From assembly GCA_002633025.1 (NCBI GenBank), contig NMRB01000901.1, positions 178,383-242,382 on the forward strand: 64,000 nt of DNA. Reading direction: 5' to 3'. Both the position numbers and the translations under genes were made by a program. Of this stretch, positions 36,477-47,690 are shown one piece after another. The notes beneath the pieces were generated by a model. It had not been told where the DNA came from. It saw only the letters and a list, made by a program, of their open reading frames with translations, and made no database searches. How positions within the stretch are numbered: the first letter of the stretch is position 1; every line of letters begins with the position of its first letter. The DNA is from Notospermus geniculatus. Lineage: Eukaryota > Nemertea > Pilidiophora > Heteronemertea > Lineidae.

Positions 36477-38030
36477 TGAAATGACCATGACCTCTGAGGA
36501 CATTTCAAGACTCCGTTGACTGATTTTGAAGACATCATCAGCTGAAGACTTCTGCCAATCAGATGCAAATTACCTGTCCTTCCTGTCTGATGGTTCCGCA
36601 ATTGAACCGGTAACTAGATACCCCTTACCATTGTCCTTAATTACCAGAGACAATGGGATAGTTTGCATTCTAAATGCTCCCAACTTTTTTTTAAAAAAAC
36701 TTCAAACTTCAAATGTAGTCCTGCCATGGTGTAAATTGTGCCCAATGAATGATGAATTACATCCATTTTCACTTCAAAGTGAAGTGAAGATGAATCACCC
36801 AAATTCTCATCAGATTTCAAAAAGATGGCCGCTTCGTCATGGCAAGTTCATTTAAGTCTCATATGTGTGTTTCCTGCAAACGGAAATTTTACTTAATGTG
36901 ATCATTGTCTTAACTTAAAATCTTTTGAGCTATCTGATGAAGCCTTCTCATGCAAAATCCACAGAGCTTTTGAAGTTTGATCTGAGGTTGGTTCGACCAC
37001 CGCCATGTTTGATGACCAGAAATTGCTTCTGCACCATCTGATTTGACTAATAAACTGCATGTCCCTGATGACACTTGCGATCATCCAGAGTTAAGGATGT
37101 CAAATATATGACCCGTCGCCACAAAACAAAGTCTAAGTCGCCCTGAAGTTGGCAGGTTGAGACCAACGTTTTGTCAATTTCAGTAGGCCTAGGCGTATTG
37201 TCTGTCTTTTGTAAGATTGCATTTCTTTCTTTATCCTGGAGTTATTTTGGTTCATCCTGGTTCACTTCCTGTGCGACTTTACACCTGATCTGATGTGATG
37301 GGTCACATATATGTGACCCGTGACAGCAAATTGACTCGGAATGCGGCAGAAAGAAGACCCAAGATGACACCAGAGAATGGACAAAGTCAAATTTCACAAT
37401 AGGCAGACAATGCTGAAATCAACAAACCGTTGGTTCATATTGGGTCTTCATCTGTGCGAACGAGTCATATATGTCTTTCACTCGTTACATGTCATATACA
37501 TCAAGTTAATATTCAAAGGTTACATTGTAAAATAGGGAGTCAAGTCATTATCAGTTGTTGATACCAAAATATGATTCGAAGTCCAAGTATCCATCATTGC
37601 TGTTGCTGTTCACCATGTTCTTTTATGACCTGACTTCATTCTAAAATCGTTATAAGTGAGTAGTTGACTGATATATCTTCATGTAGGACATCCTTCATTA
37701 GTTAAGTAAATAAGTTAAAAAGAATGACCTGTGTGTCATCCTTGTTTACTTAGTAAAATACTGGTGTGCTGTCAGGACTTTTTAGGGCATCGTTTGCTTC
37801 TGCATGGCAATAAATCATGCAGTGTAAGTGACTGAGTTGAAGAGCAGCCTTTGCCCTTTTGTTTTGATTCAGTGTTCAGCCTGTATTGCCTTTGGACCAG
37901 AGAAGCTGGCACCAGTTGGACTGAAAAGTGCTGCCCTCTCTTGAGGGTTTCCTAGGTGATCTGATGCTTAGGATTGACGTCCTCTAATCAAGGTGTCCAT
38001 GAAGGTGGGCTACCTGTGTACCATAAGCGG
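36477..38030. other. Non-coding stretch with a 20-bp perfect palindrome
   Basis: GGGTCACATATATGTGACCC at 37300-37319 is a perfect palindrome, and ATATATGACCCGTCGCC occurs ~200 bp upstream, suggesting decayed ends of another small element. No exon seen. Confidence 0.5.
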
Positions 38031-38261
38031 GGAATCAACCTGTGATTTTCAACCTGATTTTCCTTTGCGACTTGCTTTGCAACTGGGTTGCGTTGCAACA
38101 GGGCACTCTATCGCTGTAGTGGACTATGATTTCTACCAATGGCGAAGATGATCAATTTCAGGTTGGTGACCGGTATCAGTTCCTTGCGGTCGTATTGAAT
38201 CTCAGGTAGGCCTAGCAGGTTGCAAAGCAAGTCACAAAGCAGAAAATGAGCAGTGGATTCC
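38031..38261. mobile_element. Inverted-repeat element, family 9, copy 1
   Basis: The left part GGAATCAACC...TTTGCGACTTGCTTTGCAAC pairs with the right part GTTGCAAAGCAAGTCACAAA...GTGGATTCC. A related copy in the opposite orientation is at 49935-50133. It ends ~16 bp before a family 5 element. Confidence 0.7.
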
Positions 38262-38276
38262 TAGCTTTAAAGGAGC

Positions 38277-38484
38277 ACGATATGCGATCTCTTAACGGTA
38301 TTTTGACTGCTGATGTAGAGGAAGCCATCTAACGGCAGCAATACAAGGTAAAAAAACGTTACAAAATATACGTAGTACATTGGGTCCATTTGGCGACAAC
38401 GTAGTTAGTCCCTGGGGTTGGAGAGTGGTGTGCACGTGGTGGGCCCGGCTGTCGAGAAAAAGTGGCAATACCAGGCTCCTTTAA
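38277..38484. mobile_element. TTAA-type miniature element, family 5, copy 2
   Basis: AGGAGCACGATATGCGATC at the left, AATACCAGGCTCCT at the right, and a perfect TTAA on both sides (38277-38280, 38481-38484). This is the best-preserved copy of the family. The start of large segment III lies within it. Confidence 0.85.
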
Positions 38485-38937
38485 GTGTCAGTTGGCAGCT
38501 CATGCAGGGAATTGGTAAATTTAGTGAAATGTATTTAGGCTGAGGTTGCCGGCAGTATGGAATGACTTCTGTCTACTGAATGATTCAGACTATAGATTCT
38601 TGATCCTTGGTGTTTCTTTGAAAAGGCGTGTTGAATGCTCCTACCTCCTAAGAAGACATTGTTTTGCAGCCAGCGGACCAGGTGGAGTGAGTGATGACAT
38701 CAGTAAGAGATAATGTGGCTTTGATGTGCACCTGCAAGTTGGGCCAGGTACCAGGATTTGCTTCTGGTGGAAAAGTGTGTGTCATCCTTGGGGATGGGTT
38801 CAAAATGATGAATGCACCATTCTCACTGCAGCAGTTAACTTCCAATTACAACAACATCATGTCATTGAAGTCAGTGCAATGGACAATCACCTTGTTATAA
38901 CATGCCACTCAAGTACTGATTGTTTAAGCAACAATAG

Positions 38938-39312
38938 CTGTACTTACACTACAAATGAAGTCCGGACTTCTCCTGCTTACACTACAAAAAAGGCCAGCGT
39001 AATGAAACCTGGTCTACAAAGCCTAAGCCCGGATGACATGAGTGGTGGGTCTAGATGAAGTCCGGAATTACCCCGAACTTCTACTTCAACTGTAAGTGCA
39101 ATTATCTTAGTTCTAGACCCAGTGACAGATGGCGTTACGATAATTACATGTGTTATCACATTGGGTGACCCACGGATGTGACCTTCTAATTCACCTGCGA
39201 TCATTGGGTTTCGTACTAATTGGATTTGTAGTGTAAGTGCTTGTTGGAGAAACCCGGACTTCTCCTGAGTCCGGACCTAAAAAACGGACTTCTCTTTCTA
39301 GTGTAAGTACGG
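38938..39312. mobile_element. 375-bp inverted-repeat element, copy A only
   Basis: The ends CTGTACTTACACTACAAATG and TTTCTAGTGTAAGTACGG pair imperfectly. AAGTCCGGACTTCTCC motifs occur near both ends (38959-38976 and around 39250-39292). The corresponding place in copy B holds an unrelated element (49935-50133), so the two copies carry different insertions in the same interval. Confidence 0.7.
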
Positions 39313-39751
39313 TTTATAAGTACAGTGCCAAATGTTTTGGTCACAGAGTCAAACAGATGTCATGCCGAAGACCTCCAATGGAATAGGTAGTGTACTATTC
39401 TTGAGATGCCCCCTGAAGCAAGAAACCACAGTTGATACAAAACAGCTGTAACAGGCTTACCATATGGTTGAAATCACTGACAAGCTGATATGGCGATGAC
39501 AAGACCCCTTGGGTGACCTAGGGCAATTTCAATCTTTTCCACGGTAAACATTATTCTAATGGGACCTGTTATACACCTGCCTTGATTGTTGGAATGATTG
39601 AAAAAGTTGTGCTTGGTATTTCTGGCCAGATTGTTATTGGTTGAAGGCAATAATTGTGATGTCTCTCTTGTCTCTGTGAAGTAAGGGAATGAAAAATGAC
39701 TTTGATGGCTGTGTTAATGAGAAGACTGTGGTAGTCTCGGAAACCTCAGTA

Positions 39752-40027
39752 AAGTACTTTGCACAATTGACCTACCTTCCATGCCATGTACAATTCACAT
39801 CCGCATGCAGAGTCATGTGCGTGCCATCCTCGTACCTTCCTCAGATGTTGCACGGCGCTGTGGAAGGCATGCAGTAAAGACGTAACGTCATTCTCCTGTG
39901 GCGCGTGCCGTCACATGGAAGAGACGTGTGACGTACTCGTACCATACGCTATGAATTGAAGCGTACATTCCATGTGACGTACACGGAAGGTATGCGGATG
40001 AAGGTAGATCAGCTGTGCTGCGTACTA
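39752..40027 (+). mobile_element. TA-type miniature element, family 1, copy 8
   Basis: The left end has one change (AAGTACTTTGCACAATTGAC) and the right end has decayed to GTGCTGCGTACTAG. The interior matches the family, including the CGTAACGTCATTC core. Copy B has the same insertion (50563), itself broken by a second element. Confidence 0.82.
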
Positions 40028-40193
40028 GCTTTCACAATTGAATCAGGGGGCAGGAGGTGCAGTGTGGTAGGAAATAGAGTCCTCAATGGTGGCTTCAGTG
40101 GGTGATTTAATATCAGCAAGCAGAATTTTGAGTTCGTAATTCACAATAAACTGGCCAGTTTTGACAAAGTTTGATGAGAGTAGTCCTGCTATA

Positions 40194-40295
40194 CATCCTC
40201 CCATGGCAGGGTTTTGGTCTCACTCCTCTTCATTTGCTCGCAGTCACTTTTGTTAGTGAATGAAGAGAGCGAGGGAACCCCTGCTGGGGAGGATG
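40194..40295. mobile_element. Short fold-back element CATCCTCCC type, copy A
   Basis: CATCCTCCCATGGCAGGG at the left and CCCCTGCTGGGGAGGATG at the right pair imperfectly around a CTTCATTT...AATGAAG centre. Also present in copy B (51162-51263). Same family as the 95-bp element at 53609, which has a clean 8-base target duplication. Confidence 0.7.
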
Positions 40296-40855
40296 TCCTA
40301 TAACACACGGTTGTAACCATCTGCTGGTCTTGTAATATGATACAAATGAGTGAGGTGATAATGAATTAATCCACAATCATCAGCCAATGTAATGACTATA
40401 TATGAAGATACCTAAAATCAACATCCACGATGAAAAAATCCTTAGAGACTGAAGCAGGCCCTTTATTCTAGATGATGAGGGGTTAATATGCATCTTAATG
40501 AGAGAGTGCTGTTGAAAATTGTCTGATTGACTGATAATAATTATCTCAATGGTCCTTGAAGGATGTTCTGGTCTGTTCTCTTATCTTCATGTCAGACAGT
40601 CCAGTCATCATTCTCAGAAGTCCAGTGCTGGTCTGGTATGTCTGACTTGATACTCTGACAGGGCTGCCGGTCCATTTTAGCCTAAAGGCAAAGATTTGGT
40701 CAATCCATGATGCCAGTTCATGAGTTGGTGAATAGGGCACTGGCAATGAACAAGAGTCAAGCTGGCTTATCAGCACTGGAGAGGCCTTATACCTGGCTTG
40801 AAGACAAGGCAAGATCACTGGTTATCTTGGACTGAAGAGGCAGCACCGGCCGAGG

Positions 40856-40953
40856 CATCCTGAGAACATCAGGGGTTCTTAGCCCTCGCTCCCTTCATCA
40901 CCGCACCGTGACGAAGGGAGCGAGCACTAAGAACCCCTGATGTTCTCAGGATG
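40856..40953. mobile_element. Near-perfect 98-bp hairpin (fold-back), copy A
   Basis: Arms of 41 bases (CATCCTGAGAACATCAGGGG ... CCCCTGATGTTCTCAGGATG) differ at two positions and enclose a ~16-base loop. The outer CATCCT/AGGATG and the inner CGCTC/GAGCG words resemble the short fold-back family at 40194 and 53609. Its counterpart in copy B (51838-51935) has three changes in the right arm not matched in the left, so there is no sign of selection on pairing. Confidence 0.8.
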
Positions 40954-41159
40954 GCCAGTAGGCCTACGGTTGCTTTATCAAAGTCATGTTTTGAAGCACA
41001 CGCTGAAAGATCATCAGAAATCATGAAACATTTCCCTGACGATGCTGCTTACATAACATCTGGATTTCAACTGTATCCTTTCAGGTGTAAATGAACTTTA
41101 TCGTGTCTCGCAGCAAGGGGCTGCAGTTTACCTGATGGTACACTGGTATGATTACTGAA

Positions 41160-42060
41160 CTCTGGACCACACTTACATTGACTTACTCAGCATTGACCTT
41201 TGGCCTTTAGATCAGCAGCCAATAAGGATGCGTCCTACACGTTCTCCAAGACGTAATGAACTTGCATGACTTGGTGAAAAAGATTCGCGAAAAATCATCA
41301 GATTTGAGTTTGACCATAAAGACGACTTGGCCCTGAATGCTGAAACACTTAAATAGTGGTCCATAAAATGATATGTCAGATGGAAAAAAGGCAAAGAATA
41401 ATTACAGATGTTTGCATATTGCAAAACAGGATAGGACCTGAACAAAAGATGCCTAGCTGGTTCACCTGGAGGAGAGTCAAGTGCAGCACCATATTGGTTT
41501 GATTGTAACACTATTAGAAACGGTATGTCACTGATTTGCCTGGCTATCAACAAAATAAACTTTGAGGCAATGTGGTCACAAGATGCACCCTGTCTGTCTC
41601 ATCCTAAGCGTGAAAATATCTTCTACAAATTGCTGTACAAAAAGTGGTAAATCCACTGAACCTGAATGGTGAAATGAACACAGATGTTTTGAAGTTCGTT
41701 TCATCATACCTTGATAAGTAACTTGTATATTGATGTACACTTTTCCATCGTGGAAGTGCAGGTGTACAGAATGATGTGAAAGACTGGCCATATTGCACCT
41801 GGCAAGGGATGAAATGTTGTTCTTGTTGATGGATTGGTCATTAGATCCAGATGAGTTCAAGTCCAAGTGGCCATCACATCGAATCCTGGCTGACCAGCTG
41901 CCTGAACCTGGCAGAAGGGTGGACGTTATTACATGAAGAAGACATAGCCAGTAAAGTTCAAGCAGGACAGCATTTGTGCACAAAACCATGGAATCCCTGT
42001 TATTGCTGGCGTAAAATAGATATACAGGATGTGTCATAACAACATGCTCAGAAATATGAG
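41160..42060. other. Exon-like but broken stretch, copy A
   Basis: The counterpart in copy B (52200-53038) has two protein-like + strand stretches. Here the first is frame-shifted by an 8-base insertion (after CGTAATGAACTTG) and the second carries an in-frame TGA and a 4-base insertion. Long minus-strand frames over the same stretch (for example 41576-42079) are not preserved between the copies either. I do not call a gene. It may be an old pseudogene or simply non-coding. Confidence 0.35.
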
Positions 42061-42645
42061 TAATTTCTTTCTCTAGCACCTTATGAACGTGAAATAATAA
42101 CGGGTTTCTAAGGCGAAAGACACAGCTTCGTATCGGACTCTAGCACCTTATGGATATAAATGGCACTTTTGCACCACCATCTAGAGGTTACGTCGTGGTT
42201 GTTTTTGCTGGCCGAAATCCCAGACACGCAAGTCGGCTATGAAAAATAGCCTATGTTTCTTTCTTCTTTGTGTTTTGACACCCGACTCCAACCAAATCTG
42301 AGACACCGGGACTAAATGACAAATGATTAGAAGTGGAGATGCATTGTTTATTCCTTGCAATAAACAACTTTTTTCTCTGTTCGGTGCAAAATTGGCAGGG
42401 TAGCAACCTCCCTGAAGCTCCGTGCTTAAAGTACATTTTAGGCTACAAAAAGGAATACTTGAATGTGGTTCAGCACCAACACATATGACAACACACAGGC
42501 CGTATCAGTTAGCTTCAAGGGACTTCATACAATATCAGAAGCCATCCTAGGCTGTTGAAAATCCTTTGGACTGCAGGAAATGTACCCCTGTATTAATTCA
42601 TCAGTAGCAAAGTTGTAATTAGTCCTTGGCAGGGTGGAACGTTCC

Positions 42646-43133
42646 ATAATACCAAAAATAGATAAAGACCAAAAATATACCACTCTGAAACCGGCCCAGC
42701 CCAAGGGTTTTAGTTATTTTTTTAAATAATAGGTGGCGCATGATCAAAAAAGTTGCAAAAATCTAAAAACTTTTGGCACCAAAATATAGGCAGGGGCACA
42801 AGGAATACTAATCACAACTTTGTTTGCAAATCCATGCATTCCCTAATGAGTAATTAGCAATTAAAGGGTCCTGCGCCACCTATATTTAAAAAAATGAACT
42901 CAACGTGCTGGTCCATGCCAGTCTGAGGTATAGTCATCTATTAAAGATTGATATCTCTGAAACCAGTGGATGGATTTGATTGAATTTTATACTGCTTGTA
43001 GCCAGTGTCTAATTCTTTGACTTGGTGCAGTAACTCTCAGATCGTCCAAGTTTTTAGGGAGATAGCTGCCAATTTTATGCTTTTCAACGTTGAGAGTGGT
43101 ACATTTTTGGTCTTTATCTATTTTTGATAATAC
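42646..43133. mobile_element. 474-bp element with 7-base target duplication
   Basis: The element spans 42653-43126. The ends CAAAAATAGATAAAGACC and GGTCTTTATCTATTTTTG form a terminal inverted repeat of about 35 bp with one mismatch (continuing AAAAATATACCACTCT). It is bounded by ATAATAC at 42646-42652 and 43127-43133. Copy B has the single uninterrupted site TTCCATAATACTCATGG, which confirms the insertion and the 7-base duplication. The interior has no significant open frame. A 7-base duplication fits few known superfamilies (P-like and Dada-like are possible), so I leave it unassigned. Confidence 0.9.
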
Positions 43134-43669
43134 TCATGTGGGATCTTGCAAGTGCAGTGAACGTGAGTGTTCTGTTTATTCTTACTCATCAGAAAGCAGA
43201 CCTAAGCCTGACCTTCTTAGAGTACCAGTATAGACTTTCATATATGCATCCTCACAGAGAATTCAGAGCTCAACTATTTAAAAAAAAACAATGCTAAATG
43301 GATAATGGTGTAAGATCTGTGGTATATCATGGCTGCCTTCCACCATCCTACCAAGTCCTGTCAGTCAAAAGGAGTGATCTGAATCACCTAATGACTCCTG
43401 TGTATCCCAACTGCACTTGTTTACTGCTTTCTCTATCATGGTAAATGCAACATCATCCCTTCTGTAAGCTGGACATGATTTTAGCAATTAAGGTGGATCA
43501 TCTTTGCATTGTGTTTGTTGGTGTTTATGTCACGGTAGCTGAACATACAACTTCGTCTGAAACTTTTAGACTGTTCTTTGGGCTTGTTGATTTGGCATCA
43601 TATTCATCTTCCACATAGGTCTACATGTGCTGATAGACAGAGAACTGCAACTTGCTTCATCCTAAAATA

Positions 43670-43935
43670 CAGGGCACAATTGACATACCTGAATTCGCGA
43701 ATCTTGCATGAACCATTCGCGTAGAATACATGCTACCAAATCTGCACACTGCACGCAACTTTCGTGTAGACTATGCACAGGGTGTGCGTGGCCTACGCGA
43801 AACATCTAGAAATCAGTGACTTAGTCCTCGCGTACCTTACGCGTGATCTTTGCGAACTCCACAGCAAGAGCGACCTTCGTTTCATGCAAGATGCGTATAG
43901 GCTCTGCACAGGATAGTAGGCTTTGCTCAGGATGC
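43670..43935. mobile_element. TA-type miniature element, family 2, right end deleted
   Basis: The left end CAGGGCACAATTGACATACC is preceded by TA. The interior is rich in TTCGCGTA / TGCACGCAA words. Comparison with copy B shows the right third and its flank have been deleted between two short GTTGGC repeats, joining directly to GTTGGCCTAGTAATG. The ends share the core GCACAATTGAC with family 1, so both may be moved by related transposases. Confidence 0.75.
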
Positions 43936-44326
43936 ACGAATGGTTGGCCTAGTAATGTTGAGAAGATGACGATAAAATCACTTTATTTCATCAAAACCAG
44001 ATAATGCGAGGCTACCAGTTCAATTTCCCATCCCCATTCTACCCTCAATCTGAATCACTCCAGATTTGTAAAAGTCATTGTTTCAAGTAGCTGAAGTGCT
44101 GGTATCCTGTGAGGGTTAAGCAAATAATTTGGGGTGCTCCCCAACTCCTAACTATTCAAGTGTCTGTACTCTCTGTGAGTGAAGTGGGAGAGGTGAGATT
44201 GTGTGATGAGTGGCTGGTATGTTTTCATTGTTCTATCTCTCATGACCCCACCGTTGATCTCAACAACCTCTACAGCTGCCCTTGCCTGGGACTCCAAACA
44301 TCTTTTGCATCAGAAGGCTAAGTCCT

Positions 44327-44582
44327 TTAAAGATAATGTATCACGACTTCATTGTTTACATTTAATGTTTGTAAACATGGATGTTTACATTATGTTATTT
44401 TGGACTTTTGGGACATGCCAACCCATCAAATTGAATATTTTCAGTACCAAAAGAATTTCTAGAGGGGCATATCACCAACAAATTACTCATAAGACAAAGA
44501 AAGACTGGACATAAACAAACAAAATGTAAATAAACAATGATTTTCGTGGCCCGCGAAAATATCCGTGATATATTATCTTTAA
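44327..44582. mobile_element. TTAA-type miniature element, family 4, copy 2 (intact)
   Basis: The element is 44331-44578, with ends AGATAATGTATCACGA and TCCGTGATATATTATCT and perfect TTAA on both sides. It contains the same TGTTTGTAAACATGG interior as the copy at 6619. Copy B has the empty site GTCCTTCAGTGGGCC at the same place (TCAG at 55424-55427), two transitions from TTAA. Confidence 0.88.
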
Positions 44583-45558
44583 TGGGCCGTTCCTTTCCTT
44601 AGCTTGATTGTAAATCAGCAAAAGACCCCCAAACTTAGGATAACTTTGGTTCAATAAAACCTAATACTTTGAAGACTTTAGAGTACATTTGTGTACTTGT
44701 CGAATATAAAAAAATCAGTCTAGGTCCTTCATGTTGAAAGTTTATTTCATCTCAAGTTTGAAGAGAAACAGTACAATATCCATAAAGTGTTGGCTGTATG
44801 AAAATTTGTGGCAAACTTCATATGAAACGAACTTGGGCTGATGTAACCATTTCCTGATAAAAACTCTACTGATGACAATTTGCTGGCTCTCAAACTTGAG
44901 ATCGAAAGTGGGGTTTAGTTTACTCTTGTGTGTCATTCTATTTCAAGGGGACACAGAAACTACACTTGAAATTTTCAAGAGCAGACAAAGCTTTAATTCT
45001 CCTTCAGTGAAATCAATGTTGCGGTGGATAGGGTGGTCGAATGTGTATGAAATGAAAATGCAGATTCGGCTGAAGTGAATGATGTATTTGGACAGTACTT
45101 TTGAGAAGGTCGCTCAGCACAGGAATGGGTCTTTGTTTATCTGCAGAACAGCTCTCCACGCATAAATCCTTGAGTTACCTGTGCAGATGGTGTAGACGGT
45201 GATCAGTTAGGCACTGGTCTCCGTTGAGATAGGAACTACCCTTCTGGATTGAAATATTAGTTCGATGAACTTGGTTATTTTTTTGTATCTGATGGAAAGT
45301 TAACTTCTCTGGCTTTTGCTATCAAAAGGATACTTCATCTTGAGCGCAGAACATTTAATTTCCTAGCATAAGAGGACCCTGAATGGAAGCAATGTGTGAT
45401 AACTTCATCTGAAGATTTCGACATTTCAGTTTTCTAATTTGTGATTTCTTTCAAGATGGCAAACTTCTGTGGCTTTGTGAGGCTTTGCTTCACTTTACAA
45501 CTGGGCATCTTGAACTTCCGCACACTAACATTTGCCATGGTTATTGTCCATGTTCCAG

Positions 45559-45960
45559 GTGATCCTCCTCCGGACATGAAGCAGCCATCTAGTGCCATAT
45601 CTGGACCTCCAGTCCATGGACTCCCAGTCTTCATCCAAGAACCCGAGGACAGCTACTACATTGTGAAAAATAAACCTGTGACTGTGATATGTAAAGCAGC
45701 ACCTGCCATTCAGATAAACTTTAAATGTGCGTCAGAGTGGATGCGGCCGGACCACGTTGTGACGATGGAGCACACGGACCCTAAGACGAATGTGAAATAC
45801 CTCCAAGCAAGTGTGGATATTTCGCGACCGGATGTCGATGAGTATTTCGGATCAGAAGGCTACTGGTGTCAGTGTTATGCACTGAATAACGCTCTCGGTG
45901 AGAACAACACGCCAGAACCAACATCTGCGAAGAGTCAGAAGGGTTTCATCCATGTGGCAT
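45559..45960 (+). CDS. unc5: UNC5-family netrin receptor, first Ig-domain exon, copy A
   Basis: This internal exon of 402 bp encodes the N-terminal Ig domain of an UNC5 receptor, the repulsive netrin receptor that acts at the plasma membrane of migrating axons and cells. A likely acceptor (GTCCATGTTCCAG) precedes it and a consensus donor GTAAGT follows at 45961. Both introns are phase 1. Recognition rests on LPVFIQEPEDSYYIVKNKPV, then VICKA, NFKCASEW, YWCQC and KSQKGFIHVA, which follow vertebrate UNC5 order. The four cysteines of UNC5 Ig1 (VIC, FKC, WCQC) are all present. The last base plus the next exon would restore the usual Tyr after HVA. The reading frame stays open upstream to an ATG at 45456 (MANFCGFVRLC...), giving a hydrophobic leader if there is no splice there. 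The second Ig, thrombospondin, ZU5 and death-domain exons are not in this window. The identity is firm; the exon start is less so. Confidence 0.9.
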
Positions 45961-46300
45961 GTAAGTAACATTTATATCGTTTCTGTATTGTTCTTTTAGA
46001 AATGCATGTCGTAAACATATTTTTGTGTTGTTACTGTTCTTTTGAAAATATCCAACGGAAAGCACAAAGAACGACACACAAAATGATATAAAAGGAAACG
46101 TCGTCTCCAAATTTCACAAGTTTCGCATGGTTATTTTGGTCAGCCTTCTGTGCTGGCATATGACATTTTGTTATGATGATAAGTGTGGCAGATGTATCGA
46201 AGAAACTTAGGGGGTTGATACCAAGGACGTGTGTTCTCCAATGTTTGTCAGCCCTATCCAATCCCCATACTCTCACTCTGAAGACAGAATCATAATCCTG
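45961..46300 (+). other. Start of intron after the unc5 Ig1 exon, copy A
   Basis: The donor GTAAGTAAC begins the intron. The last 170 bases match copy B near 57215-57380 (CAGCCTT, TATGACATTTTGTTA, GACAGAATCATAATCCTG). The stretch between is unrelated in the two copies, which implies an insertion or replacement of ~300 bp in copy B. Confidence 0.7.
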
Positions 46301-46641
46301 CTCTCTTAATTCCAAAGAGTGAATATTCGATCTTTAAGAGCGAATTCTCGCTCTTCTTCAGATCGAAGTTAGGGATTGCTCCTTACGGAGCGAATATCGC
46401 TCTTTCAAAAGAGCGAACTGATTCGATCGTTTAAAGTGCGAAAATCCGCTCTTTTGGTGCGTCATTATTGGCTCTTTTGAGAGCAAAAAATCGCTCGTTT
46501 GCGTCATATTTCACTCGTTCCTTTCAATACGGTTCGCTCGTTTCATTACGGTTCCGATCGTTCAGAGAGCCAACTCTTAGCTCTTTTAAAGAGTGAATGT
46601 CCAGCTCCAAAAGAGCGAATGTATGGGAAATCCATACAGTC

Positions 46642-46712
46642 AGGATATTGCCTCCTAAGTGGCATCCCTGAGAGAGTCTACTTTAGGGATGCCACTTACG
46701 AGGCAATATCCT
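46642..46712. repeat. 28-bp hairpin inside the transposon left end
   Basis: Arms 46642-46669 and 46685-46712 (AGGATATTGCCTC and its complement, AGTGGCATCCCT and its complement) differ at one base, with a 15-base loop. It sits just inside the GAGCGA-rich region. Confidence 0.85.
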
Positions 46713-46893
46713 TTTTGTAGACCTCAATCCTGTCATTCAGACGGCAAATCCCTCCGGCAAGAAAGCACCAACACGAACCCAATATTTCGTGTGAAATTTA
46801 AAATCTGTATTAAAGGACACAAATCATGTTTAACACAAAAATAAAGACACGTGACACAATACATGAGTAACCTTCAGGGTTGCGTGCTGGCAT

Positions 46894-47211
46894 TTAGGCA
46901 ATGCGCAGAATATCGCTAGCGATATTTCTAACCTGCGATGATTTGGGTTGGTCAATTACGTCATATGTATAATGTTGGAAAAAGGCGAAAAACTGCTGAA
47001 GGGGTTTCGCAAAATGCACATTCAACACATAATGCAACTTAAACAGCTTGTCAAAAGCCAGAACAATTGATGGTCCTATTGGAATAGCCTTGAATTCGCA
47101 CACCAAGAGAAACTCAGCCGGATTCTTCCTTGGCCCCAGTGCTAGGATGAAAGATTGTGTGTATTTGTTGGAGTCAACATTTTTCGCGAATGCAGCCACG
47201 TCACTTCCAAT
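46894..47211 (-). CDS. Putative terminal exon of a transposon gene
   Basis: The minus-strand frame runs from an acceptor-like site (TTTTTTCACTGCAG just upstream of 47211) to a stop at 46894, about 105 codons. It starts IGSDVAAFAKNV, continues YTQSFILALG and FLLVCEFKAIP, then LAFDKLFKLHYVLNVHFAKP and ends near ASDILRIA. The composition is that of a folded soluble domain, unlike the random frames elsewhere in the window. I do not recognise a named domain. It lies inside the GAGCGA-ended element, reading away from the right end, where a possible first exon lies at 59766-59832. The phases do not join directly (phase 1 versus phase 0), so at least one exon between is missing or unrecognised. A basic frame at 47387-47605 on the same strand is a weaker candidate for it. 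Confidence 0.45.
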   Translation of the reverse strand: MGSDVAAFAKNVDSNKYTQSFILALGPRKNPAEFLLVCEFKAIPIGPSIVLAFDKLFKLHYVLNVHFAKPLQQFFAFFQHYTYDVIDQPKSSQVRNIASDILRIA

Positions 47212-47690
47212 CTGCAGTGAAAAAAGAACATGAGAATGTACAGTGTACGTCTCGCACAGTGTCATATAAAATTCCCAAGCAGAAAGATTGATATCATGAA
47301 TTGTTGTCATAGACAGTCATGGACGCCATTATATTTAACTGGGGGACAGCTAAAATAATTTTGATTAACTTACGGGATAAACTGTATCAAGCCGTTCGCC
47401 TTTCTACCAGAAGCTGTCGACCTTTCTCTTCAACCTTCCTTTTGTTTAATCTGTATCGCTTATTCCTCTCAGCCTTACTGCAACTTCGGACTGGTGGTGT
47501 GGCATTTGGTACATTTTTCTCACCTATAATTTTAAAAGCAACCATTTGGTCTACGATTTTCACCCAGAGTTGTAATACAGTATAGGAAGGCCGGTGGCAA
47601 AACAATGTTTATGGTGGAAAAAACACTTATGTTTTTATCTATATTTCATTTTCGGATGTGTTCCTGTCTACCGAGTCGCATTATTCACAA

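Larger units (their letters stand above)
38404..46300. repeat. Large duplicated segment III, copy A (carries unc5 exon)
   Basis: This 7.9 kb stretch matches 49371-57380 in the same order and orientation, with about 2% difference in the exon and more in the flanks. The differences include whole elements present in only one copy: the elements at 38938, 42653 and 44331 only here, and those at 49935, 50579, 53609 and 54431 only in copy B. The left border of the match falls inside the family 5 element and the right border at the insertion point of the large transposon. The copies look like two alleles placed in series. Confidence 0.88.

Noticed and set aside
35881-36519. 212-codon + frame through the 21-bp minisatellite
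   Set aside because: It is open because the period is divisible by three; other frames are open too, and no non-repeat coding sequence flanks it.
38648-39058. Ig-like fragment with an acceptor-like TTTTGCAG in both copies (also 49600-49898)
   Set aside because: SVRDNVALMC looks like an Ig strand, but the continuation requires a frame change, the two copies diverge with stops, and part lies in a mobile element.
40546-40818. 90-codon minus-strand frame in copy A
   Set aside because: Frame-shifted in copy B, with no recognisable domain.
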